Counted from the stretch's first letter, positions 7,967-16,308 are shown. The stretch is DNA of 51,712 bases from Mesorhizobium sp. (GCA_022833215.1 JAIPUZ010000043.1:1-51712); one strand, 5' to 3'. Numbers and translations are program-made. The notes: generated from the letters alone by a model not told the origin.

Positions 7967-9400
7967 TTACCCCGACGCCGGAAGCAGCGGGCCGGGCTGG
8001 CCGAACGCCTGCCCATGCGGCGGCGGGCTCACCCATATGCGGGCGCAGCAGGCCATCACCACCGCCAGCGGCACGAAGAAGCCCATGCCCGGATCGGCAA
8101 GGCCGCCGGCGAGCGATGCCGCCAGCAGCGAGGCCAGCGCGCCTGCCCGCGCGCTCGCCATGATCGCATCCGCCTCGGCGTCGACGGCGCGGCGCGCCCG
8201 GCCGGGCAGCCACAGCAACGCCGCCAGCAGCATCGCGATCAGCGTCGCGCCGACGACGCCGAGCTGCGACAGCACCGCGATCGGCCAGCTCGACGCGCGC
8301 GAGCTTCCAAGGCCGATGCCGAGCCCGCTGGTGTCGAAGAAAGCCTGCATGCTCTTGTAGTTCCAGTAGGCGCGCTCCTGCCCGGAAGCGGACGCCATCT
8401 TGTGGGTGACCATCTGGTCGATGAGCCGCAGCAGCGGCTCGAAGAACCGCGCGCTCCAGAGGCTGACGGCCATCACCGCGAGGCAAAGGAAGGCCATCAC
8501 CGCCACCAGAAGGACGTCCTGCCGGGTGGGCCTGGCCGAGGCCAGCGAGCGGGCGAGCGACAGCGCCACGGGAATGCCGATCAATGCAAGCCCGACATAG
8601 GCCGTCGTCGAGGTGGACAACAGGAGCAGCAGGAACAGCGCCGCCGCGATGGCCGCCGCGAAACGGGAGTTCGTCCTGCGCCAGTAGGTGTAGCTGAAGG
8701 CCAGCCCGGCCAGCGACACCGCGCCGAAGGTGGACGCCTCCGAATAGGAGCCGGCGATGCGCCAGAAGCCGCCCTCCATGGTGAGCGTGAGCATCGCATA
8801 GCTGGCGGTGCGGATCGGGGCCAGCACGTCCCCCGCCCCCGCCATCTTGCCGGCAAGGTCCAGCACGCCCATGGCCGTGTGCAGCCCGAACCAGAGGAAG
8901 AACCCCCGCTTGACGTCGACAAGCGCTTCCCGGCGGCGCAGCAGCAGGCAAAGGGCGACAAAGACGAGGACCCCGAGCGTGAAATAGGCGGTCTGGGTGA
9001 CGTTCGCGGAGGATGGCCCGAGCGCCGTCTCATAGACGCCGCGGCTGGTGCGCGATGCGATGAAGACGCTGGTCTGCCCCGCAAACAGCCTCGGAAACAG
9101 GATCGCGCCGATCAGCGCATGGAACATCAGCACCGCGATCACCGGGGCGGCGCCGATGCGGCTGAACACCGCCGCCAGCTCACGCCAGATGCCCTTGCGC
9201 GCCACGGCCGTCACCAGAAGCAGCACGGCAAAGACCGTGTAGATCTGCGGCGAAGACCCGCCGAGCGAGGAAAGCGTTCCGATGGCCGTGGCTCCGAAGG
9301 CGAGCGACGCCATGAAGGCGACGACCATCGACCAGCCCATGAGACGCACGAAAACGACGATGCACGCGCACACGACGATCCCGGCGACCGAGGGCTGCAT
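7967..9400 (-). CDS. Wzy/ExoQ-like polysaccharide polymerase (O-antigen ligase superfamily)
   Basis: 477 residues, almost entirely hydrophobic with roughly 10-12 membrane segments. There is a larger soluble stretch around residues 105-130 (GQTSVFIASRTSRGVYET) and another around 300-345 (RLIDQMVTHKMASASGQERA). The Arg-rich GQERAYWNYKSMQAFFDTSG loop followed by GLGIGLGSSRASSWPIAVLS resembles the periplasmic signature of O-antigen polymerase/ligase proteins. In this setting it would join lipid-linked repeat units in the periplasm. ATG 9400 is the first good start; the ribosome site (AAAGG) is weak. It is transcribed away from the small membrane protein at 9543 and converges with the export gene. 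Sequence divergence is normal in this family, so the call rests on topology and context. Confidence 0.75.
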   Translation of the reverse strand: MQPSVAGIVVCACIVVFVRLMGWSMVVAFMASLAFGATAIGTLSSLGGSSPQIYTVFAVLLLVTAVARKGIWRELAAVFSRIGAAPVIAVLMFHALIGAILFPRLFAGQTSVFIASRTSRGVYETALGPSSANVTQTAYFTLGVLVFVALCLLLRRREALVDVKRGFFLWFGLHTAMGVLDLAGKMAGAGDVLAPIRTASYAMLTLTMEGGFWRIAGSYSEASTFGAVSLAGLAFSYTYWRRTNSRFAAAIAAALFLLLLLSTSTTAYVGLALIGIPVALSLARSLASARPTRQDVLLVAVMAFLCLAVMAVSLWSARFFEPLLRLIDQMVTHKMASASGQERAYWNYKSMQAFFDTSGLGIGLGSSRASSWPIAVLSQLGVVGATLIAMLLAALLWLPGRARRAVDAEADAIMASARAGALASLLAASLAGGLADPGMGFFVPLAVVMACCARIWVSPPPHGQAFGQPGPLLPASG

Positions 9401-9542
9401 GGCCTTTCAGGCCCCGCAGGTCGCGATGCGACCGCATCCGACGGGACCTGTGGCGTTAAAACCCACTTCACAGATGGCAGCGAGTCTGGTTGTTTCTGCA
9501 GGAGGCGGGTCACGGTGCAAATGCAACACGAAGGAGAGCTGT

Positions 9543-9908
9543 GTGACCCTGGCACTCATCGCGGTTGGCGCGGCTGGGATTTTCATCGGCGCACGTTTGC
9601 TTGCGCCTGCAATCCTCGTCTTCACGCTCATCGTGGTCATGGTGTCGATCCTGACCGGCGTCTTCCTCGGTTCGTCGCTCAAGCTCATCTTCCTCAGAAC
9701 CCTTTACCTGATCCTGACCCTGCAGGGGTGCTACCTGATCGGCCTCGGCCTCACGGTGCTGACCCATCGCAGGACCGACACCGGGGGCGGGACCGACATC
9801 GACACCGCTTCCGACGGCGATCCGGATCGGCCCGACCGGCCATCGGCACGCCAGACCGGCCTCAGGAAGCCCGGTCGAACTTCATCACCGCGCCGGCCGT
9901 CCGGATGA
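9543..9908 (+). CDS. Small two-helix membrane protein, ExoX/SyrA-like candidate
   Basis: 121 residues from GTG 9543, with AAGGAG ending about 7 bases upstream. Two hydrophobic segments (about 5-40, with a short break, and 46-73) are followed by a hydrophilic, Arg/Asp/Pro-rich tail of about 45 residues. The second segment contains FLRTLYLILTLQGCYLIGLG. The order Arg-Thr-Leu, then Leu-Gln, then Tyr-Leu-x-Gly-Leu resembles the ExoX/SyrA exopolysaccharide regulators of rhizobia, which are small inner-membrane proteins that restrain EPS synthesis. In Sinorhizobium exoX lies beside exoY, and here the neighbour is also an exoY-type gene. Its last 47 bases overlap that gene on the opposite strand, and the tail is encoded there. 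The family call is tentative. Confidence 0.6.
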   Translation: MTLALIAVGAAGIFIGARLLAPAILVFTLIVVMVSILTGVFLGSSLKLIFLRTLYLILTLQGCYLIGLGLTVLTHRRTDTGGGTDIDTASDGDPDRPDRPSARQTGLRKPGRTSSPRRPSG

Positions 9909-10653
9909 GGATCAGGAAGTCGGTGCGCATCGACCAGTTGCGCACATATTGCGCATCGAGCAGCACGCGGCCGGCATAGTCGACCGAATCGCGCCCGGTG
10001 ACCTGCCACAGGCCGGTGAGGCCGGGCCTGGTGTGCAGGTAGTCCTTCGCGACGGGACCATAGCGGCGCAGTTCCTCGGCAACGATCGGCCGGGGACCGA
10101 CGCAGCTCATGTCGCCGCGCAGGATGTTGAAGAGCTGCGGCAGCTCGTCGAGGCTGGACTTGCGCAGCAGGCTGCCCAGCAGCGTGAGGCGCGGATCGCG
10201 CTTCAGCTTGCGGGACCTGCGCCATTCATCGGCAGCCTGAGGATCGGCGGCCAGATGGGCCTGCAAACGCGCCTCCGCGTCCGTCACCATGGTTCGGAAC
10301 TTGTAGCAGCGAAACGTGCTGCCGTTGAAGCCGATCCGCTGATGGGAGAAGACGACAGGCCCTCTGGAGGTCAGCCTGATGAGCAGGGCGACCACCAGCA
10401 TCAGCGGCAGCGCCGCGACCAGCGCCGCTGCGGCGACCGCAATGTCGATTGCCCGCTTCGGCCTGCCGCCCAGCGGATGCGACCAGACGTGGACGAAGCC
10501 GCTCGATGCGGCCGCCGGTATCGAAACCGCCGCATCCTGCACCTCCGCTGGCCTGTGCCGCTGGAAACCTGAAGCCGGAATGCGCCTGCGGTCCAGAAAT
10601 GACCGCCCCGGAAGCGCGCTGCTTCCGGCATAAGATCTTTCCCTGATCGACAT
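9862..10653 (-). CDS. exoY: Initiating sugar-phosphate transferase, ExoY/WbaP C-terminal-domain type
   Basis: 263 residues from ATG 10653 (AAGGGGC upstream); a TTG at 10743 would add 30 basic residues and is less likely. A disordered N-terminus is followed by KRAIDIAVAAAALVAALPLM (66-85), the single membrane helix of bacterial sugar transferases. The catalytic core has GPVVFSHQRIGFNGSTF (98-114), CYKFRTMVTDA (116-126), LLRKSSLDELPQLFNILRGD (162-181), MSCVGPRPI (182-190) and RPGLTGLWQVTGRD (209-222). These are the conserved blocks of monotopic phosphoglycosyl transferases. It moves hexose-1-phosphate from a UDP- or GDP-sugar to undecaprenyl phosphate, starting the repeat unit. ExoY uses UDP-galactose; the donor here is not determined. 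It overlaps the convergent small membrane protein gene by 47 bases. Confidence 0.93.
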   Translation of the reverse strand: MSIRERSYAGSSALPGRSFLDRRRIPASGFQRHRPAEVQDAAVSIPAAASSGFVHVWSHPLGGRPKRAIDIAVAAAALVAALPLMLVVALLIRLTSRGPVVFSHQRIGFNGSTFRCYKFRTMVTDAEARLQAHLAADPQAADEWRRSRKLKRDPRLTLLGSLLRKSSLDELPQLFNILRGDMSCVGPRPIVAEELRRYGPVAKDYLHTRPGLTGLWQVTGRDSVDYAGRVLLDAQYVRNWSMRTDFLILIRTAGAVMKFDRAS

Positions 10654-10828
10654 GCCAAAAACGCCCCTTGCCGCCCGTTTGTGCCCGCTTGTTCTTGTCC
10701 ATGCAGGATGTCGAAGAGGGCGGCCCACCCGCAAGCGGCTCAATAGTGGTAGCGGTGGGGCGGGGAGGAGCAGGGATTACGACAAAATGCTGGCCTAGCT
10801 GTCCGGCCGGTTGTGTTGGCAGCCCCTG

Positions 10829-11971
10829 CTAACCTCCTTTGGCGACCCGGCTCACCTCGCGCCACAGCGCATCGGCCGTCCTTTCCCATGTGTAGCGCGC
10901 GGCCATCGCCTGCCCCCGCGCCACCATCCCGGCGCGCAAGCGCGGCTCGCGCCCGAAGCGCTGGATGGCCCCGGCCCACGCCTGAGGCGAATCCGCATCG
11001 GCATAGACGACATCGTCGCCCAGCACTTCCGGCATGCTGCCCAGCGCGCAGGTGATGACAGGTGCGCCCGAATTGAGCGCCTCAAGCTGGGTCATCGCGA
11101 ACCCCTCGGTCCGCGCCGGTTGCACGAACACCAGGGCATGCTGGTAGAGCGCACGCAAATCCGCGTCGCTGACGTCGGAGACGACGACGAGCCTGTCGCC
11201 GACCTCCTGCACGGCGCCGACGGCCTTGCGCAGATCGGCCCTTGCAATCACCGCCAGCCTGAGCGGGCTTTCCCCCATGCGGGCGAAGGCGCGATAGATC
11301 ACCTCGACATTCTTGTAGGCAAAGGCGCTGCCCAGCATCAGCACATAGCCGTGCGGCTGCAGGCCGAAGCGCGCAAGCACGGAATTGTCGGGCGAGACCC
11401 GCAGGATATGGTCCGCGCCATTGTGGATGACGGCGATCTTCGAAGCCGGCGCGATGCCGAAGCGCTGGAGCATTTGGCTGGAAAACTCCGAAACGGTGAC
11501 GACCCGGCGCGACATGCGCCCGGCAAGCCGCATCAGCGGGCGATGGGTGCGCAGTTCGCCGCGCGGATAGGACTGCGGATAGAGGAACATCTGCGCGTCG
11601 TGCAGATAGGTGAGCGCGCGCGGATGCCAGAGCGGGGCCACATTGGCGAAGTTCACCAGCGTCCCCCTCCATGCCATCAGACCGAGGTCGACCGGCTCCC
11701 AGAACTTGCCGCCGATGAGGTCCCGGCGGCGGATCGGGATCGCCCTGAGCGGCAGCGAGCGCACGGCGTTGCCCGGACACAGAACCTCGATCGAAAAGCC
11801 CGAAAAACGTTCGTCGCCGGCCGCTATCGCCCTGTCCCATGCGGCCAGGACCTCCTCGGCCACGCGTGAGGTTCCGGTGATCGGCCCGCGCAGGAAACGA
11901 CCGTTGACATAAATTCTTGCCCGCTGGCCACCCTCGCCCATTTCATTGCCCCCGGCTGTTGCGCCATCCAT
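10829..11971 (-). CDS. Glycosyltransferase family 4 (NGRFL-type)
   Basis: About 380 residues in a GT-B fold. The N-terminus holds ARIYVNGRFLRGPITGTSRV, a Gly-rich entry closely like that of the glycosyltransferase at 13251-14456, so the two look like paralogues. Downstream are TYLHDAQMFLYPQSY, VVTVSEFSSQML, the linker KIAVIHNGADHI, and the EX7E motif EGFAMTQLE followed by NSGAPVITCALGSMPEVLGD. It should add a sugar to the lipid-linked intermediate at the cytoplasmic face. The start could be ATG 11971 or ATG 11941; the latter has GGGGG about 7 bases upstream, so the first ten residues are uncertain. It diverges from the next glycosyltransferase across a 116-base promoter region. Confidence 0.88.
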   Translation of the reverse strand: MDGATAGGNEMGEGGQRARIYVNGRFLRGPITGTSRVAEEVLAAWDRAIAAGDERFSGFSIEVLCPGNAVRSLPLRAIPIRRRDLIGGKFWEPVDLGLMAWRGTLVNFANVAPLWHPRALTYLHDAQMFLYPQSYPRGELRTHRPLMRLAGRMSRRVVTVSEFSSQMLQRFGIAPASKIAVIHNGADHILRVSPDNSVLARFGLQPHGYVLMLGSAFAYKNVEVIYRAFARMGESPLRLAVIARADLRKAVGAVQEVGDRLVVVSDVSDADLRALYQHALVFVQPARTEGFAMTQLEALNSGAPVITCALGSMPEVLGDDVVYADADSPQAWAGAIQRFGREPRLRAGMVARGQAMAARYTWERTADALWREVSRVAKGG

Positions 11972-12087
11972 ATCGGGATCATCCGGAAACGGTAGGCCAT
12001 TGCCTCACGATCCGTTTGACTCGTCAATGATTTCGGATTGAGATTCTGCGGACACTGCCCGGAAAACCGAAGCTTCGGGAGGCACGA

Positions 12088-13278
12088 GTGGAGAAGCGGA
12101 ATCTCGCTATCTTCTTCTTCGCAGGCTGTTTCAGCACCATGACCGACGGTTGCCATGTGCGCGCCTGCCAGGACCTTGAAATGCTGCTTGCCCTTGGCTG
12201 GCGCGTGGCCGTCTATTCCTATCGCAACCATCGCCAATGGCCGTGGAACGCGAAGGGCATCGACACCTTCCGCGCCCGTTTTCCCGGCGTCGACCTCGTG
12301 CTCGACGAGTGGAACTGGAAGCTGGCCTTCGTCCAGAAGCTCAAGGGTGTGATCGCCTATTTCGGCAGCTGGCCGGGCGACCGCGCCCTGCGCACATGGC
12401 TGCCACGGCTGACGCCGGAATTCGACAGGTTGCAGCGCGACCCCGACCTGAAGCTGGCGCTGGTCAGCTATCCATGGGGCATTTCCCACCTCAACGGCAC
12501 GCCCGGCCCGCGCATGATCGTCGACACGCACGACCTGTCGGCGCTGGAGGCGATGGCCGGCGCGCCGGACGGGCGGCTGAACGCGCGCTCCATGCTGACG
12601 CTCAGGCGCGAGCTCTTCTATCTCGGCCAGGCCGACGAAATCTGGTCGATCTCCTATGGCGAAGGCCAGTTCCTGCGCTCCATGCTGGCGCGCGAGCGCG
12701 TGCGCATCGTGCCGCCCTCGCTGCGAAGCTGGACCATGAAGGCGGCAGCGAATGCGCAGCCCGTCTACGATCTCGTCTTCGTCGGCTCCAACAACCGCTG
12801 GAACGGTGACGCAATCAGCGGCTTCCTCACCGCATACGCGAAATGGAACCTGCCGCTGAAGATCGCCATTGCCGGCAGCGTATGCCGCGACCAGCGGCTG
12901 ACGCCGGGAAACGGGGTGGAACTGCTGGGCTTCGTCGATGATCTTGCCTCCCTCTATGCAAAAGCCCGCGCCGCGATCTGCCCCGTCGAGGGCACCGGCA
13001 CCAAGATCAAGCTGATCGAGGCGCTTTCGGCCGGCCGCCCGGTCTTTGCAGCGCCCGGCGCGCTCACCGGCCTGCTGCCCGGCTACGAAGACTGCGTGCT
13101 GCCGCTCGACCGCGAAAACATCGCCACCCTGCTCGGCAACCCCGATGCGCTGCGCGCCGCGCAGGAAGCGGCGGTGCGCTACGCCGGGGCCTACAGCTTC
13201 GAGCGCGTGGTCGCCGAAACGAGCGAAGGTCTGGCCGGCGCGCCGACAGATCATTTCATCGTTTCACGGAATCGATGA
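12088..13278 (+). CDS. Glycosyltransferase, GT-B fold (GT4-like)
   Basis: 396 residues starting at GTG 12088, with GGGAGG 6 bases upstream. The opening FFFAGCFSTMTDGCHVRACQ marks the acceptor domain; MIVDTHDLSALEAMAG and EIWSISYGEGQFL follow. The donor domain has YDLVFVGSNNRWNGDAIS, GVELLGFVDDLASLYAKARA and EGTGTKIKLIEALSAGRPVF, where the Lys and Glu (K-I-K-L-I-E) take the place of the EX7E motif, as in Glyco_trans_1_4 proteins. It belongs with the repeat-unit assembly enzymes. The last 28 bases overlap the 3' end of the opposing glycosyltransferase and lie in a perfect inverted repeat, so the C-terminal residues (TDHFIVSRNR) are encoded by a repeat element rather than by conserved enzyme sequence. 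Confidence 0.82.
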   Translation: MEKRNLAIFFFAGCFSTMTDGCHVRACQDLEMLLALGWRVAVYSYRNHRQWPWNAKGIDTFRARFPGVDLVLDEWNWKLAFVQKLKGVIAYFGSWPGDRALRTWLPRLTPEFDRLQRDPDLKLALVSYPWGISHLNGTPGPRMIVDTHDLSALEAMAGAPDGRLNARSMLTLRRELFYLGQADEIWSISYGEGQFLRSMLARERVRIVPPSLRSWTMKAAANAQPVYDLVFVGSNNRWNGDAISGFLTAYAKWNLPLKIAIAGSVCRDQRLTPGNGVELLGFVDDLASLYAKARAAICPVEGTGTKIKLIEALSAGRPVFAAPGALTGLLPGYEDCVLPLDRENIATLLGNPDALRAAQEAAVRYAGAYSFERVVAETSEGLAGAPTDHFIVSRNR

Positions 13279-13348
13279 AATGATCTGTCTGCTTGTTTCC
13301 GCGCAATTCCGGACACAGAACCGCTTCGCACTTTTGCCGGAACAGCTC
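13245..13348. repeat. RIME-like repeat, copy A, with 17-bp perfect inverted repeat
   Basis: Arms 13245-13261 (GACAGATCATTTCATCG) and 13273-13289 pair perfectly around an 11-base loop. This sits exactly where the two opposing glycosyltransferase genes overlap, so both stop codons lie inside the hairpin. The adjacent 13302-13348 module (CGCAATTCCGG, then ACCGCTTCGCACTTTTG, then CCGGAA) is the same unit seen in copies C and D, with its own 6-bp arms at 13307-13312 and 13337-13342. The hairpin could also end transcription from both sides. Confidence 0.75.
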
Positions 13349-14456
13349 CAGCAGCGAGCGGCAGCCCGTCCATACCGGCCATCAGCTCCAGATAACGCCT
13401 CGCCGTGTCGTCCCAGCTGAATTTTTCGGCCTGCCCGCGGCCGCGCGCGATCATGGCGTGCCTCAGCGCCGCATCCTCGGCCAGTTGCACGAAGCGTTCG
13501 AACCAGATGTCGGCACGGTCGGGCGGCGCGTAGAGCACCGCGTCGCCGCCGATCTCGGGAAGGCTGGCGCGATCCGACGCCACCACCGGGCAGCCCCGGA
13601 CCATGGCTTCCAGCATGGGAAGGCCGAAGCCTTCGACCAGCGAGGGAAAGGCGAGGCACAGGCAGTCTTCAAGCAGGGCGGCAAGCTCGTCGTCGCCGAT
13701 CCGGCCGAGCCAGCCAATGTTGGCGGCTTCCCGCTCCCGCGCCTTGCCGAAGACGCGGCCATCCGAAAGCCCGACCACGGCGACCCGCAGCCCGGCCTGC
13801 GCAAGGCGCTCGCCCATGCCGAGGATAAGGTCTATGTTCTTGTGCGGCGCGCGGCTCCCCAGGAGCACGACGGTGCCGGGCCCCGCCGCAAGCTGCGTGC
13901 GGATGGAATGGCGCGACGCCCAGCGCAGGGCATGCTCGTGACCGTCCGGCGCTATCGTGATCTTCTGCGCCCCGCACAGGCCGTAGCGCACAAGCTCTAC
14001 AGCCGAATGGTTCGATACCGTCGTGACGTGCCGCACCCTTGCGGCAAGCGCCGGCACCAGCGTGCGATAGAGCATGCGAAACGGCAGCGCATAGCTTTGC
14101 GGACAGGCGCGCGTGTTGAGGTCGTGGATGCACAGGATCTGCCTGCCCGTCGCCAGAGGCCCGGTGTTGCACAGGCTGACGAGGCCGCCCCTGACCCTGG
14201 CCGGAAGCACGGCCTGCTCCCAGCCATGGCCGCCGAGGCTGCCGATGACGCGGGTGCGGATCGCGCCAAGCGCAAGCTCATCCTTGCGGTCCGGCGGCAG
14301 CAGAAGCTCGACGCTCAGGTTGCGCGCCAGCGGATCGCCGGCCACGATGCGGGCATCGAGCGCGCGCACCACCTCGCGCGCATAGCGCTGCACGCCGGTG
14401 ACAGGCTGCGCCAGGAACCGGCCGTTGATCGCCCAATGGCGCGCGCCCGTGCTCAT
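13251..14456 (-). CDS. Glycosyltransferase family 4 (NGRFL-type, paralogue) with repeat-encoded tail
   Basis: 401 residues from ATG 14456, which lies 10 bases after the stop of the co-polymerase gene. The entry motif is WAINGRFLAQPVTGVQRYAR, shared with the 10829-11971 enzyme. Further blocks are ILCIHDLNTRACPQSYAL, HVTTVSNHSAVELV, GTVVLLGSRAPHKNIDLIL, and the EX7E motif EGFGLPMLE followed by VRGCPVVASDRASLPEIGGD. These are typical GT4 retaining transferases of the WbdA/WbpY type. The enzyme fold seems complete by YLELMAGM; the final 35 or so residues, rich in Arg and Ser, are encoded by an intergenic palindromic repeat. The gene is downstream of, and probably co-transcribed with, the co-polymerase and guanylyltransferase genes. 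Confidence 0.88.
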   Translation of the reverse strand: MSTGARHWAINGRFLAQPVTGVQRYAREVVRALDARIVAGDPLARNLSVELLLPPDRKDELALGAIRTRVIGSLGGHGWEQAVLPARVRGGLVSLCNTGPLATGRQILCIHDLNTRACPQSYALPFRMLYRTLVPALAARVRHVTTVSNHSAVELVRYGLCGAQKITIAPDGHEHALRWASRHSIRTQLAAGPGTVVLLGSRAPHKNIDLILGMGERLAQAGLRVAVVGLSDGRVFGKAREREAANIGWLGRIGDDELAALLEDCLCLAFPSLVEGFGLPMLEAMVRGCPVVASDRASLPEIGGDAVLYAPPDRADIWFERFVQLAEDAALRHAMIARGRGQAEKFSWDDTARRYLELMAGMDGLPLAAGAVPAKVRSGSVSGIARKQADRSFHRFRETMK

Positions 14457-14466
14457 GCCGGCGCGC

Positions 14467-16308
14467 TCATGCCGGCCGGAGCGGCGGGTGGCCGCCGCGC
14501 CGGCGGGGCAGGCGCAATCCGGGAACACGCCGGGCATGCGCCAGCAGGACGCCCAGTATCGGCGCGTTGGCGATGCGCAGCGTGCGGGCGAGGTCGGCGA
14601 GCGTGTCCAGCGGCGCGCGGCCGCGCTCGGCCACCACCATGACGCCATCGAGAAGCGGGCAGACAAGCAGCGCGTCGGCCCCGTGTTCATAGGCAGGCAG
14701 ATCGACGACGATCACCTTGTAGCGGTCCAGCGTGTCGAGCAGCGCCTGCATGTTGGACCGCAGGGCAAGGCTTTGTGTGCCGCGCGCGCCGTTCGGCAGG
14801 AAGTCGAAGCCGGCGAGAGCGGCGCTGCGGATGGCGGCTTCCGCCGGATGGCCGGCCTCGCTTCCCTTGCCCGCGGAGGAAGGCTGGCCGGCGGGGGAAA
14901 GGGAGCCGGCGGGGGAAAGCTGGTCCTGCAAGGCCCGCGTCAGGGCCGCTTGCGTATCCAGATCGATCAGCAGGGTCGGCACGCCGGATGCGGCGTAAAG
15001 TGCGGCAAGATTGCCGGCCACAGCACTTTTCACCCGGCCCGGCAGGGCGGAGGTGACGCCGATGCAAAGCCGCGTCCTGCCGGAATCGGCCAGGCTTATG
15101 ACGGCGCGCGCGCCCCTCAGGCCGGTGCTGAAGGGGGAATGCGGATGGCGGATCACCTCGTCGCAGAGGCCCGCCGCCTTGCGGAAACCGCCATGCGGCA
15201 GTTCGCCCATGCACACCAGCCCCAGCTCCTCGCCGATCTGGCGCGGCGTGCGCAGGGTCCGGTCGAGACTGTGGCGCACGAAGGCGGCGCCGACACCGAG
15301 CATCAGCCCGGCGAAGGCGCCGAAGATCAGGGTCAGCCGCTTGCGCGGATGGCTCTGCACCGTCGGCTGCACCGCAGGCGTGATGACACGCGAATTGGCG
15401 ATGAGGAAGGGCTGCTGGTTCACCGCGCTGGTGTAGGCGGCCAGAAGGCTCTCATACATCTTGCGATAGGTCTCGGCCGTGACCTCCAGCTGTTCCAGCG
15501 TGGGGGCGTCCGTGCGGCTGCCCGCTTCGGCCGCCTCGTCCGGCCGGTCGACGCGGTAGTCGTAGGTGGCGCGGAATTCCTGCGCGACCTGGGTCGCCTT
15601 GTTCATCTGGGCGCCGGCCTCGTCGATGCGCTTTTCCAGCCATGCCACGCCCTCGCGGGCGGAAGCGGCGCGGTTTTCCATCTGCTCGCGCACGAAGGCG
15701 TCGGCCGTGGCGTTGGCGATGCGCGCGGCCAGCGCCGGATCCTGCGACCTGAAATGGATGTCGATCGCATAGGAGACGCCGACGCGCTGGACATCGAGAT
15801 TGGCGGCGAAGATCTCGGCCGCCTTCTGCTGCGGGGTCAGCCCGTCATCGACGTCTTCGGCGCGGGGCGCAACGTAGGGCGTGCCGGTCGCCAGCGCCCG
15901 CAGCTTGCCCAGCCTCTGCCCGAGGCGCGAGCCGCCCGAATCGGCGAAGACCGGGTTGTGCGCGAGATCGAGCTGGTCGATCACCATCATGGCGATCTTC
16001 TGCGAGCGCAACAGCGCAAGCTGGCTTTCGATCTGGGCCGTGTCGAGCGAGAGATGCACCTCCACCATCTGCTGCTGCATGAACTGCGGCAGCTTCGGCT
16101 CGATCAGGATCTGGGTGCGGGCGGTGAAAATGCGGTCGGAGGTGGCGAGGTAGAGGCTGGCCCCCGCGACGCCGACCAGCGCGCACATCAGGATCGAGAC
16201 GATGTACCTGCGGAAGAAGGACAGGATGTCCGACAGGTTGACGAACTCGGCCGAACCGCCGCCGCGCCATTCGGTTCTGGCTGCCGCCGCCCATTGCCGT
16301 TCCAGCAT
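14467..16308 (-). CDS. Polysaccharide co-polymerase (ExoP/Wzc-like) with degenerate kinase P-loop
   Basis: 613 residues from ATG 16308. The Wzz domain is bounded by two membrane helices, about 35-55 (YIVSILMCALVGVAGASLYL) and 325-343, with a long coiled-coil periplasmic part between them and PAVQPTVQSHPRKRL before the second helix. A cytoplasmic BY-kinase-like domain follows. Walker A should read like PGEGKS(T), but here it is PGRVKSA (423-429), lacking the Gly before the Lys. Walker A' survives as LLIDLD (446-451) and Walker B as VIVVDL (532-537). There is no C-terminal Tyr cluster; the end is Arg/Pro-rich. A Ser-Pro-Ala-Gly repeat occupies 464-490. It likely sets chain length and links polymerase to the export channel. 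Loss of kinase activity is inferred from the P-loop. Confidence 0.85.
   Translation of the reverse strand: MLERQWAAAARTEWRGGGSAEFVNLSDILSFFRRYIVSILMCALVGVAGASLYLATSDRIFTARTQILIEPKLPQFMQQQMVEVHLSLDTAQIESQLALLRSQKIAMMVIDQLDLAHNPVFADSGGSRLGQRLGKLRALATGTPYVAPRAEDVDDGLTPQQKAAEIFAANLDVQRVGVSYAIDIHFRSQDPALAARIANATADAFVREQMENRAASAREGVAWLEKRIDEAGAQMNKATQVAQEFRATYDYRVDRPDEAAEAGSRTDAPTLEQLEVTAETYRKMYESLLAAYTSAVNQQPFLIANSRVITPAVQPTVQSHPRKRLTLIFGAFAGLMLGVGAAFVRHSLDRTLRTPRQIGEELGLVCMGELPHGGFRKAAGLCDEVIRHPHSPFSTGLRGARAVISLADSGRTRLCIGVTSALPGRVKSAVAGNLAALYAASGVPTLLIDLDTQAALTRALQDQLSPAGSLSPAGQPSSAGKGSEAGHPAEAAIRSAALAGFDFLPNGARGTQSLALRSNMQALLDTLDRYKVIVVDLPAYEHGADALLVCPLLDGVMVVAERGRAPLDTLADLARTLRIANAPILGVLLAHARRVPGLRLPRRRGGHPPLRPA

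Noticed and set aside
10654-10743. TTG start giving an ExoY protein 30 residues longer
   Set aside because: The extra residues are basic and unconserved in appearance; ATG 10653 has a good ribosome site.
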